In this document: one piece after another, positions 47,002 through 55,333 of the stretch | How the letters are laid out: every line of letters starts with the position of its first letter | How positions within the stretch are numbered: the stretch's first letter is position 1 | Assembly: GCF_000337515.1 (NCBI RefSeq) | Contig: NZ_AOIQ01000023.1 | Location: 39,942 to 103,941 of the forward strand | Direction: 5' to 3' | Length of the DNA: 64,000 nt | DNA from: Halovivax asiaticus JCM 14624 | Lineage (GTDB): Archaea > Halobacteriota > Halobacteria > Halobacteriales > Natrialbaceae | Made by a program: the position numbers and the translations under genes | Notes under the pieces: model-generated | Databases searched by the model: none | Told to the model about the DNA's origin: nothing | Seen by the model: only the letters and a program-made list of their open reading frames with translations

Positions 47002-47285
47002 TGAATCCAGCGTACCTTCGTACTTAAATGTATCGACACCCGTTCAGCAGGTCCGGACAGTTCGAGATGGCGACCATTGTCGGGAACCTCCGTGCGACGG
47101 GTCTGGACCGGACAAAGAGCACCTCGACGCGTCGTGAAGCTCGATGCACCGGCGAGTGCTGGTTCGTGCTCCGCGGTATTTCCACGTTCTACTGACAATA
47201 GACTTCTAATCGATTTCCCGCTCCTGTTCGGGGACGTCGAAACGTCGCAAGCGACCACTCGGCTGGGGCCACTGTCTTACTCTCG

Positions 47286-47432
47286 TCACATGTGTTCTTC
47301 TTCGAGGACCCAGCCGAGCGCCCGCTTGTAGTACGTGAACATCTGCTTGACGCCTTCGTGGCGCATCTCTTCGCTCTCCAGTTCTTCGGTCAGGCAGTCG
47401 TACTGGTCGCGGATCTCGGATTCGTCTCGCAT
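47286..47432 (-). CDS. Small conserved haloarchaeal protein, 48 residues
   Basis: A short frame from ATG 47432 to TGA 47286. It is charged and helical, beginning M-R-D-E-S-E-I-R-D-Q-Y and ending K-R-A-L-G-W-V-L-E-E-E-H-M. The composition is typical of a real haloarchaeal protein, with good third-position GC. I believe similar proteins exist in other haloarchaea, from memory only. Function unknown. It is below the size that most pipelines report. Confidence 0.7.
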   Translation of the reverse strand: MRDESEIRDQYDCLTEELESEEMRHEGVKQMFTYYKRALGWVLEEEHM

Positions 47433-47525
47433 AGACACAGGGTAGTCCCGGGTGCGTGGCCTTCAACCTGTCCGCTGTATCGAGTCGGAGCCACGATGGC
47501 CAGGTGGCATCGGTTCGTTGCTGGG

Positions 47526-47903
47526 CTATCCATTGTGTTTCACCGCAGTGAGCGGCTGCTTGCGATCGAGTTCACAGTCGAACGCGGGGTGTTCGATCAG
47601 GTGCCAGAGAACGGCGTGTCGCCGACTGCCTGACAGTCCCGGTCCGTCGAGGTCACTGGCAGTAATCGTCTTCGGGAGTGATGCGTAACGGTCTCCCAAT
47701 GCATCGAACGAGTCGAACACCTTTCTGTGGCCACTCGAGGTCGCGCCGCGGCGTTCGACGACGTATCCGCCATCGTCGCGATGGATCCCGATCGTTTTGC
47801 AGAATTCGTGCTCGTTCGGCAGTGCGTCGTCGAGCGCCCGGTAGAGGGCTCTGGCTGTCGACTCGGAGAGTGCGAACGTAGCGCCTGCGACGCGAACATC
47901 TAT
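47526..47903 (-). CDS. Haloarchaeal DUF-type protein with no standard start codon (possibly disrupted)
   Basis: The minus-strand frame is open from 48002 to 47526 and its last 120 codons look strongly protein-like: a DNA- or RNA-binding-like block H-R-D-D-G-G-Y-V-V-E-R-R-G-A, then G-H-R-K-V-F-D-S-F-D, and the end F-D-C-E-L-D-R-K-Q-P-L-T. No ATG, GTG or TTG occurs in frame before GTG 47720, which would remove the first half. The 5' limit given (47903, an ATA codon) is a guess. A lost start, an unusual start codon, or an indel in the assembly could explain it. Confidence 0.5.
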   Translation of the reverse strand: MDVRVAGATFALSESTARALYRALDDALPNEHEFCKTIGIHRDDGGYVVERRGATSSGHRKVFDSFDALGDRYASLPKTITASDLDGPGLSGSRRHAVLWHLIEHPAFDCELDRKQPLTAVKHNG

Positions 47904-48094
47904 AACCGTCGACCGATCGTCGGTGAGCCTCGACGACCTGGTTCGTCGAACGGCGATTCCATCACCGGCAAATTTCTCGATCAGGAGCGTGTGTACTCCG
48001 TGTCATCGCGTGAGGATTTTCCTCGGACTCACGTAAGCGTTCCCCTCGGGCCACTGTCGATGCGCATTTGCGTCTGGCGAGTGAACCGTCGCGT

Positions 48095-48817
48095 ATGAAG
48101 GTACGGGGCGAGCGCGAGTGCACCGAGTGTGGAACGCGCTGGTCGTACTTCGAGACGGGCTCGGTCTCGTGTCCCGGCTGTGGCAGTCTCCGGAGTGTGG
48201 GTTCGGGCGACCGCCGCGAGCACACGGACGCGGCGGTCACGCTCGACCTCGCCGACGTCCGGGCGGACGTGAACGATCGGCCGCTCGTCGACGTCGTCGG
48301 GGACGCGACGGATCGGTGCCGAACGTACGTCGCCCGCCGCGGGTTCATCGCCGGTGGCGACCTGCGCCCGCTCGACGAAACCTACGTCGCGGCCCTCGAG
48401 TTGCGAGCCGTTCACGGCCTGCTTGCCGGGTACCGCTCGCTGGGGGACGACGAGCAACTGTACGTTCTCAGCCTGTTGCGAGACGCCGACGACGGAACGC
48501 GACCGCCCGCAGCCGACGTGCCGCCCTCGCTCCGAGCGGCCCGAGGAATCGCGGTCGCCCGTGCTGTCACGGACTATCGACGGGCGATCACCGACTGGGC
48601 GGCCGACCGCTCGCTCGACTCGGAGACGACGACAGCGCTCGAAGCGCTGGGCGACCACGCGACGCGACTCGACGGGCTTGACGGCGACATTGATCCCGAG
48701 ACTGCAGGCACCATCCTGTCGGCCACCCGATCGCTCGGCGACGCGCTCCGGGGAGATGGTGGAACTGACGAAGTCGAGATCGTCGCCCAGCTAGACTCTC
48801 TGGATTACCGCGACTGA
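48095..48817 (+). CDS. Zinc-ribbon haloarchaeal protein (DUF7117-like)
   Basis: A 240-residue protein. An N-terminal zinc ribbon has Cys pairs C-T-E-C and C-P-G-C (about residues 9-12 and 26-29). The rest is helical and acidic with no enzyme motifs, including R-A-A-R-G-I-A-V-A-R-A-V-T-D-Y. It may bind nucleic acid or a partner protein through the ribbon. The start follows a T-rich promoter-like stretch. Confidence 0.7.
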   Translation: MKVRGERECTECGTRWSYFETGSVSCPGCGSLRSVGSGDRREHTDAAVTLDLADVRADVNDRPLVDVVGDATDRCRTYVARRGFIAGGDLRPLDETYVAALELRAVHGLLAGYRSLGDDEQLYVLSLLRDADDGTRPPAADVPPSLRAARGIAVARAVTDYRRAITDWAADRSLDSETTTALEALGDHATRLDGLDGDIDPETAGTILSATRSLGDALRGDGGTDEVEIVAQLDSLDYRD

Positions 48818-48831
48818 ATCTCCCTTTTCGC

Positions 48832-49449
48832 TCAGTCGATCCCGCCGACGCCGCTCGCCGCATCGGGCAGGTCGTGGGCCTCGGCGTCGATCCCGAGTTC
48901 GTCGAGTGCCGCCCGCATGTGCTCGTCTTTCGCGTACTCGGCGCCGTCTTCCTCACGAATGCGCTGGGTCGTCGCGAGGACCTCCGCGCGCTCCTCGTCG
49001 GGGATGTCGTACTTGTCCGTCGTGAGTTCGATCACGAGCCCGTCCTGGTCGTGCGTGTATAGCGACTGGAAGATACCCCGATCGAAGACGTTGTAGCCCC
49101 GCCCCTCCTCGTCGAGGGCTTCCATGACCTCCTCGAACCGGTCCGGGGCGAAGCGAAAGGCGAGGTGGTGGACGGAGCCCACGCCGCCGCGCTGGGGGTT
49201 CGGGTTCGACGGCCGGTCGCCGACGAAGAAGGTGACGATTCGCCCATCGCCGGTGTCGAAGAACAGGTGGGTCTGTGAGGGGTCGTCGAGGTTCGGCTGG
49301 CGAAGCACGAGGCGCATCCCGAGTACGTCGCGGTAGAACGCGATCGTGTCCTCGGCGTTCGACCCCCAGATGGTGACGTGGTCGGTCCCGGTAGTCTGCA
49401 TCGGGCTGTCAGGTCGGTCCGCGCTCACGGGAATGGATTCGTCGCTCAT
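48832..49449 (-). CDS. VOC-family (glyoxalase/dioxygenase-fold) protein
   Basis: A 205-residue protein with a vicinal-oxygen-chelate fold: H-V-T-I-W-G-S-N near the N-terminus (first metal His), A-F-Y-R-D-V-L-G-M-R-L, H-H-L-A-F-R and a C-terminal V-I-E-L-T-T-D. These match the order of metal-binding residues in the superfamily. It could be a glyoxalase- or dioxygenase-like enzyme; the reaction is not predictable. It converges on the zinc-ribbon gene, 14 bases between the stops. Confidence 0.85.
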   Translation of the reverse strand: MSDESIPVSADRPDSPMQTTGTDHVTIWGSNAEDTIAFYRDVLGMRLVLRQPNLDDPSQTHLFFDTGDGRIVTFFVGDRPSNPNPQRGGVGSVHHLAFRFAPDRFEEVMEALDEEGRGYNVFDRGIFQSLYTHDQDGLVIELTTDKYDIPDEERAEVLATTQRIREEDGAEYAKDEHMRAALDELGIDAEAHDLPDAASGVGGID

Positions 49450-49611
49450 GGGTGACTAGTGGCTCTTCGACGGGAAATAGCTGTGTCTCGCGGCAGTGTC
49501 CGGGTGGCGAAACGTGCTTCCGATCCACAGACCGAAGCAGCTGTCCGAATGGTTGGTCGGGCGAAGAACGAGGACTCAGTCCGGCCGGTTGTTCGGGCGA
49601 ACGTGGACGAT

Positions 49612-50505
49612 CTAGGGCAGGTCGACCTCGACGCCTTCCTGAATGCTGGCGGCCTTGACGGTGTTGTAGAGCAACATCGCGCGCGTCATCGGCCCGACGC
49701 CGCCGGGAACGGGCGTGATCTTGCTCGCCTTCGGTTCGACGGCATCGAAGTCGACGTCGCCCACCAGTTCGTAGCCCTTCTCGGTGTCTGCGTCCACGCG
49801 GTTGATCCCGACGTCGATCACGACGGTTCCCTCGCTCACCATCGATTCGTCGATCATGTTGGGGACGCCGACGGCCGCCACGAGGATGTCGGCCTGGCGT
49901 GTCTTCGCCGCAAGGTCCTCGGTCCGCGAATGACAGACCGTCACGGTCGCGTTGCCGTCGTCGGCCTTCTGTACGAGGAGGTTGGCGAGCGGTTTGCCCA
50001 CGATGCGCGATCGGCCGACGATCGTCACGTCCGCACCCTCGGTTTCGACGTCGGACGCCTCGAGCAACTTCTGGACACCGTGGGGCGTACAGGGCCGGAA
50101 TCGGGTGTCGCCGGCAACGAGTCGGCCGACGTTCTCAGGGTGAAAGCCGTCGACGTCCTTCTCGGGGGCGATCCGGCGGATCACTTCGCGATAGTCGACG
50201 TGGTCCGGAACGGGATCCTGTACGAGGTAGCCGTGAACGTCGTCGTCGGCGTTCAGCGAGTCGATCGTCTCGTAGAGCGTCTCGGGATCGGCGTCGCCGT
50301 CGACGTCGATGTGGTGGCCCTCGATGCCGACCTCCTCGCAGTCGCGTTGCTTCATGTTCACGTAGGTCTGGCTCGCGGGATCGTCTCCCATCAACACCGT
50401 TGCAAGTCCCGGGCGAGCGCCCGCGTCGGCCAGCGTCTCGATCGCGCCTTCCAGCTCGCTCCGGATCTCCGCGGCGACCGCGTTCCCGTCGATGTGTTCG
50501 GCCAT
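49612..50505 (-). CDS. folD: Bifunctional methylene-THF dehydrogenase/methenyl-THF cyclohydrolase
   Basis: A 297-residue FolD. Y-V-N-M-K-Q-R-D-C-E contains the catalytic Lys, the V-G-R-S-R-I-V-G-K-P-L nucleotide-binding block follows, and P-V-P-G-G-V-G-P-M-T is the signature near the end. The family V-Q-L-P-L-P is V-Q-D-P-V-P here, a variation in the folate-site loop. It interconverts methylene- and formyl-tetrahydrofolate. A small gene of unknown function lies between it and glyA (50662-51111), with glyA beyond at 51170, so the C1 genes cluster. Confidence 0.96.
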   Translation of the reverse strand: MAEHIDGNAVAAEIRSELEGAIETLADAGARPGLATVLMGDDPASQTYVNMKQRDCEEVGIEGHHIDVDGDADPETLYETIDSLNADDDVHGYLVQDPVPDHVDYREVIRRIAPEKDVDGFHPENVGRLVAGDTRFRPCTPHGVQKLLEASDVETEGADVTIVGRSRIVGKPLANLLVQKADDGNATVTVCHSRTEDLAAKTRQADILVAAVGVPNMIDESMVSEGTVVIDVGINRVDADTEKGYELVGDVDFDAVEPKASKITPVPGGVGPMTRAMLLYNTVKAASIQEGVEVDLP

Positions 50506-50661
50506 ACTGGAACCGCCGCAGGCGACCGTAAAGAAGCCTCGGCTTTGTTCCCGGCGGGTTCGTGAATCTGCAACCCAGCCTACTGGATCGGGGGCCGTCG
50601 TACCGAGAGTCGAACGCCAGTTGTGGTGTATGTTTACGGTGATCCGGTTCTATGCGGTTGT

Positions 50662-51111
50662 ATGGCCGACCAGCGTGTGGACGTGCTGTACGAACTCGCT
50701 GCCGATCGATTCGGGGAGTCGTTGCGCAGCGTCACCGCCTACGACGAGGACGGACTGGACGTCCGGTACATGCGCGACGACGTCGCGTCCCTGTACGACG
50801 AGGGTGATTTCGGTCGGGTGTTCCGCACGCTCCGCCTAGAGGCGATGAACCGACCGACCCAGGAATCCCTGTTCGTTCACGACGAACTCCTGTGTACCTA
50901 CCGGGTGTTCGACGGCGCGACGGAGATCAATGTCGCCACGACGGAGACTACGGGCTACCTCGTCTCGGTCGATGACGATGCGGCCGTAGACATTCGCCAG
51001 ACGACAGATCGTCTCCTCGACGTGCTCGGTCCGCTGGGAACGACAGAGACGGGACACTCCGATCAGGCGGCAGATCCTGCTAACGGCGACACAGCAGCGG
51101 AGACCGAGTGA
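50662..51111 (+). CDS. Haloarchaeal conserved protein between folD and glyA
   Basis: A 149-residue acidic protein starting M-A-D-Q-R-V-D-V-L-Y-E-L. It is mixed alpha/beta, with Y-D-E-G-D-F-G-R-V-F-R-T-L-R-L-E-A-M-N near the middle and a disordered acidic tail. I recognise a DUF-type haloarchaeal protein but no function. The start ATG 50662 is used rather than an upstream one whose added residues look unlike protein. It is divergent from folD and convergent with glyA. Confidence 0.65.
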   Translation: MADQRVDVLYELAADRFGESLRSVTAYDEDGLDVRYMRDDVASLYDEGDFGRVFRTLRLEAMNRPTQESLFVHDELLCTYRVFDGATEINVATTETTGYLVSVDDDAAVDIRQTTDRLLDVLGPLGTTETGHSDQAADPANGDTAAETE

Positions 51112-51169
51112 ACGAGGGCAGGCTTCGACTTGCGACGTACACTGCCGGCAAAAATCCACCGCTCGACGC

Positions 51170-52417
51170 TTACTCGTACAGCGGATTGGCGTCACAGAGT
51201 GCGGCGACGTCTTCACGGACAGATTCGCGGACGGAATCGTCTTCGGGCGCATCGACGACGCGCGCGATCATCTCACCGACGAGTCGGACGTCGTCTTCGT
51301 CGAAGCCACGCGTCGTCAGCGCCGGCGTCCCGGCGCGGATCCCGCTCGGATCGAACGGGCTGCGCGTCTCGCCGGGGACCGTGTTGGCGTTGAGGACGAT
51401 GTCCGCGGCTTCCAGTGCGTCCTCGGCGTCGCCACCGGAGGTGTCGGGGTGGGAGTCTCGCAAGTCGACGAGGACGAGGTGGTTGTCGGTGCCGTCCGAG
51501 ACGAGTGAGAAGCCGTGGTCGACGAGCGTCTCCCCGAGTGCTTTCGCGTTCGCGACCGTCTGTTCGGCGTACTCGGAGAACGCGGGTTCGAGCGCCTCGC
51601 CGAACCCGACCGCCTTGCCCGCAACGTTGTGCATGAGCGGACCGCCCTGGCCGCCGGGGAAGACCGCCGAATCGATGTCGTCGGCGTACGCCTCGTCGGT
51701 CATGACGATCCCGCCGCGACCGGCGCGGATCGTCTTGTGGGTGCTGCCGGTGACGAAGTCGGCGACGCCGACGGGCGAGTCGTGGACGCCTGCGGCGACG
51801 AGGCCCGTGATGTGGGCGATGTCGGCCAGATGCAGTGCGCCGACCTCGTCGGCGACGGCCTGAATCTCCTCCCACTCGACCTCGCGCGGGTACGCGGAGT
51901 ACCCCGAGACGATGATGTCGGGCTCGAACGCCTCGGCCTGCTCGGCGAGGCCGTCGTAATCGATGTAGCCCGTCTCCGGATCGACCTCGTACTGTTCGAC
52001 CTCGTAGAGCTGGCCGGTGAAGTTCGCCGGGTGACCGTGACTCAGGTGCCCGCCGTGATTCAGATCGAGCGAGAGGATCTTGTCGCCGGGGTCCAACATG
52101 GCGTAGTAGACCGCCTGGTTGGCCTGCGTCCCTGAGTGGGGCTGGACGTTGACGTGCTCGGCGCCGAAGAGTTCTTTCGCCCGCTCGATCGCGAGATTCT
52201 CGACGGTGTCTGCGTGTTCACAGCCACCGTAGTAGCGAGCCCCCGGGTAGCCTTCGGCGTACTTGTTCGTCAGGGCGCTTCCCTGCGCGCCGAGTACCGC
52301 CTCGCTGACGTGGTTCTCGCTGGCGATCATCTGCAGCGAGTTCCGCTGGCGTTCGACTTCTGCCTCCAGTGCGTCCGCCACGGCCGGATCGACGGCCCGG
52401 ACAGCCTCGTGGTCCAT
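51170..52417 (-). CDS. glyA: Serine hydroxymethyltransferase
   Basis: A 415-residue fold-type I PLP enzyme that transfers the hydroxymethyl carbon of serine to tetrahydrofolate. The N-terminal I-A-S-E-N-H-V-S block, N-V-Q-P-H-S-G-T-Q-A-N and the PLP Lys in T-G-S-T-H-K-T-I-R are as in the family. The ATG at 52417 gives normal length; 40 residues upstream are not convincing. It supplies the C1 units that FolD processes. Confidence 0.96.
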   Translation of the reverse strand: MDHEAVRAVDPAVADALEAEVERQRNSLQMIASENHVSEAVLGAQGSALTNKYAEGYPGARYYGGCEHADTVENLAIERAKELFGAEHVNVQPHSGTQANQAVYYAMLDPGDKILSLDLNHGGHLSHGHPANFTGQLYEVEQYEVDPETGYIDYDGLAEQAEAFEPDIIVSGYSAYPREVEWEEIQAVADEVGALHLADIAHITGLVAAGVHDSPVGVADFVTGSTHKTIRAGRGGIVMTDEAYADDIDSAVFPGGQGGPLMHNVAGKAVGFGEALEPAFSEYAEQTVANAKALGETLVDHGFSLVSDGTDNHLVLVDLRDSHPDTSGGDAEDALEAADIVLNANTVPGETRSPFDPSGIRAGTPALTTRGFDEDDVRLVGEMIARVVDAPEDDSVRESVREDVAALCDANPLYE

Positions 52418-52569
52418 ACGCGATAGGCGGCCCGGCCAGGCCATAAGTGTACCTCTCTCGTCATCGAGCGGACCGGTGTGAGCACCCCACGTGCGTCCTG
52501 CTGAACGTGTTATCTGTGTGAACACCGTCCGATACAACTAATTAGCTTCGTTCGCATTCGCTTAGCCGA

Positions 52570-54819
52570 ATGATCGAGTGGGAGGTGGGTGGTGACCACC
52601 TTCGGGTAGTGGACTCTGATCGGACCGAACTCCTCGTCTCCGGGGACCTGCTTGACGTCGCGCGATCCGATGCGGATATCTCTCGCCCGGTGGACGAGGT
52701 ACTCTCGGGTACGGCGACGGAGCTTCGCTTCCCGCACGCCGTCGTCTACGCCCGGTCGCTCGGAACGGGGACACAGCACGAACTGGATCCGACCGGTGAG
52801 GCGCTGTCGCTCCCCGCCGGTGAGTACGTGATCGACGTCGACACGGAGATCAAGACCTACGTCAGAGCGACCGGTCGAGTGCGAATCGGCCGAACCGACG
52901 ACTTCGAGTCGGTCGTCATCTCGTTTCCGGACCGCCGGCGCGTCCTCCTGGGTTTCCGGAGCCGGCAGGAGTTTCCGATCGGGACGATCACCGTTCCCGA
53001 ATCGCCTGACGCCCTCGCAACGGCGCTTTCGCATCTGTCCACCTCGCTCAAGACCGCGAGTCCGGATCGGTCCTATCCGACGCTTCGCGGTCACCCGCCG
53101 TTACTCTCGATCGGCAGCGAACTCGAGATTCCAGATCAGATCCGCTCTCGCCGAACGAAGACGGGAATCGAGATTCGCGTTCCGCCGGCCTACGAGTGGC
53201 TGTTCGTCGTCGCACCGTTGGCGTACTACCTCCAGGCGACGGTCGAGACGGCCCCGATCGACCAGCCGCTGTTACGGATTCCCGATGCGGGGATCGAGGC
53301 GTCGTTTTCACCGTTTCCCGCCTTCGAACGCGAGGTGGAGCGCTTGCTCCGAAAGGTGTTCTTCCTCGATTGTCTCGTTCGCAACGCCGGCCCGTACGGT
53401 ACGCTCCTCACCGAGGCCCGACTACTCGACGTCCTGGACCTCGACGCGACGGAGCTGTACGATGCCTCGCCTGCAGAACGACTCGCGGCGTATCTCCGCG
53501 TGCCTTACGAGGCGATCGAGCATCGCCTGCCGGAGTGGCATCTGGCGATGTACGTCGACCCAGATCCCGAACTGCTGGACGTCTTGCCGTTTCTGTTGGA
53601 TCGTATGAGTCTATGCTATCAGCCACGGACCACCGAACTCGAAGGGACGGAACTGGTCGAACGGTCGCTCGACGATTTTTATCGCGGCCCGAGCGCCGGG
53701 CGGTCTGAGGCTGACACACCGCTGTCGGATGCGGGAATGATGAAGACGGAGGAGGACACGCCGCAGTCGGAGGCTGATGTGGTGAAGTCGGATACTGGCA
53801 CGGCGCGGTTTGCTAGTGGCGAGAGACGGGAGTTCGACACGGCAAGGATGGGCAGTGGCCAGACCCGGTCGGGGGTGGGCGAGGTCGCCTCGGTCGATAT
53901 CGTCAAACCCGAGTTACGGACGGGAAGCGTCCACGGTTGGCTCGCCGACGGCGTTCCGATCGACGTCTTCAAATCGGCACCGGAAGCGTACTACAATCGT
54001 CTCGAGTACCTCGACGAACCGGCGGAACGAACGAGTATTTGCGTCGTCCTGAACGATCCCTCTATGGAGGGAGAACACGCCGACGTCGCCGATATCTACC
54101 GCGATCGATCCGAAGATCTCGCGATCGATGTCTCCGTCCGGGAGGGTTGTACGGTGTCGACGCTGACAGATATTTTCGAATCGTCGACGGACTTCGTCCA
54201 CTATATCGGCCATTGTGAAGACGATGGACTCCGTTGTTCGGACGGATACTTTTCGGCGGCGAGCCTGGACCGGTGTTCGGTCGAGACGTTCTTCCTAAAC
54301 GCCTGTGGGTCGTATTACGAGGGGCGAACCCTCATCGAACGTGGCAGCGTTGCCGGAGCGGTCACGTTCAGGCAGGTGCTGAACGAACACGCCGTGAAGG
54401 TTGGCTCGATGTTCGCCAAACTGCTCGTCAACGGCTTCAGTATCGAACGAGCGCTCGCCCTCGCACGACGGCGGATCATGATGGGAAAAGATTACGCGGT
54501 CGTCGGCGACGGCACGCACACCCTCACGCAGGGAGAGCATCGGACGCCGACGACGATCACGCTCGAATCGCTCGCCGATGGCCAGTACCACGTCACCCTC
54601 GAGTGCTACGCGACGCACGTGACCGGCTCGTACTACGTTCCGCACATCGACGACAACGAGTACGCGTCGCTCTGTGGGAATCAGACCGATTTCATCCTCG
54701 ATCGGTCGACGGTCGCGACGTTTCTCGCGGAATCGGCCGCGCCCGTGATTTACGACGGAGACTTATACTGGTCACAGCGACTGGCTCGACGGCTCTCGAC
54801 CGACGACCGGTCCGCGTAA
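52570..54819 (+). CDS. CHAT-domain (caspase-like) protein
   Basis: A 749-residue protein. The last 250 residues contain a caspase-like CHAT signature: F-V-H-Y-I-G-H-C with His544 and His548, then F-F-L-N-A-C-G-S with Cys579, which would be the catalytic dyad, His548 being the likely general base. Residues 1-370 are an uncharacterised, mostly beta-rich and helical region, and 375-440 is a low-complexity linker. CHAT proteases elsewhere act in abortive defence, gasdermin or toxin cleavage, and regulation. No partner gene is adjacent: glyA is divergent, and tbsP is 0.5 kb downstream. Activity and targets are inferred. Confidence 0.7.
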   Translation: MIEWEVGGDHLRVVDSDRTELLVSGDLLDVARSDADISRPVDEVLSGTATELRFPHAVVYARSLGTGTQHELDPTGEALSLPAGEYVIDVDTEIKTYVRATGRVRIGRTDDFESVVISFPDRRRVLLGFRSRQEFPIGTITVPESPDALATALSHLSTSLKTASPDRSYPTLRGHPPLLSIGSELEIPDQIRSRRTKTGIEIRVPPAYEWLFVVAPLAYYLQATVETAPIDQPLLRIPDAGIEASFSPFPAFEREVERLLRKVFFLDCLVRNAGPYGTLLTEARLLDVLDLDATELYDASPAERLAAYLRVPYEAIEHRLPEWHLAMYVDPDPELLDVLPFLLDRMSLCYQPRTTELEGTELVERSLDDFYRGPSAGRSEADTPLSDAGMMKTEEDTPQSEADVVKSDTGTARFASGERREFDTARMGSGQTRSGVGEVASVDIVKPELRTGSVHGWLADGVPIDVFKSAPEAYYNRLEYLDEPAERTSICVVLNDPSMEGEHADVADIYRDRSEDLAIDVSVREGCTVSTLTDIFESSTDFVHYIGHCEDDGLRCSDGYFSAASLDRCSVETFFLNACGSYYEGRTLIERGSVAGAVTFRQVLNEHAVKVGSMFAKLLVNGFSIERALALARRRIMMGKDYAVVGDGTHTLTQGEHRTPTTITLESLADGQYHVTLECYATHVTGSYYVPHIDDNEYASLCGNQTDFILDRSTVATFLAESAAPVIYDGDLYWSQRLARRLSTDDRSA

Positions 54820-55333
54820 GTCGACGACTGTTGTGAGTCCGGAGGGTCTGGAGGGAGGCGGCTACCCGGCCTTCAGGTTGCGGAGGGCGTTACGGGCCGC
54901 CGTAAGAACTGACGCGTTTCGTTGAAACGGCTAACAGTGAATCGAGGATGCCGTCCGTCAGCCACCGGGACAGCCGGGGTAGTGGCCGGAGTCGGTCTCC
55001 GCGTTCAGCGGTGAACGCGGTCGTCGGGGACGCAATTCGCCGTTCGTGGCAAGGACTGTGAGTGCCACCCATAGGGATTCGGCTGTTTGGCCGTTAGTTA
55101 TTTAAAGATACCTGAAAGTGTCTGTGTCGTTATAGTACGAGTTTTTGATCGGTGTCGAGAACGCGGGTCGTTGGTCGATGCAGTCGGTCTACCATCTAAT
55201 TTCTACCTCTGATTCCAGATGCTATCATAGAATTCAACGGTCGTGGCCGTTACATTGGGGCTCGAGTGAAACTTACCGCCTGAGAGGGGCCATCAAAATT
55301 AAGTACTCACGGGCCGCTTACTTCTCAATAGGC
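54820..55333. other. 514-base intergenic region upstream of tbsP
   Basis: No gene is convincing here. It contains a perfect 9-bp hairpin at 54999-55020 (arms CCGCGTTCA and TGAACGCGG, loop GCGG), T/A-rich boxes TTTAAA near 55099 and TTATAG near 55131, and AAATTAAG about 40 bases before tbsP. These suggest a multi-site control region for the regulator gene. Confidence 0.5.
54999..55020. promoter_or_regulatory. Perfect 9-bp hairpin or operator between the CHAT gene and tbsP
   Basis: Arms CCGCGTTCA (54999-55007) and TGAACGCGG (55012-55020) enclose GCGG. Located 180 bases after the CHAT stop and 314 before tbsP. It lacks a T-run and so is not an obvious terminator. A regulator site or RNA hairpin is possible. 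Confidence 0.4.

Larger units (their letters stand above)
46620..47285. other. 666-base intergenic region (padR to a small gene)
   Basis: I see no protein gene here. It holds the padR operator (46644-46668), two strong hairpins at 46916-46940 and 46968-47001, and a TATA-like TTTAAG on the minus strand at 47023-47028. Open frames on either strand lack sensible composition. The structured part is described as a candidate RNA. Confidence 0.6.

Noticed and set aside
46860..47258. 132-codon minus-strand frame across the hairpin region
   Set aside because: It reads through perfect hairpins and has no coherent hydrophobic or charged pattern; non-coding is more likely.
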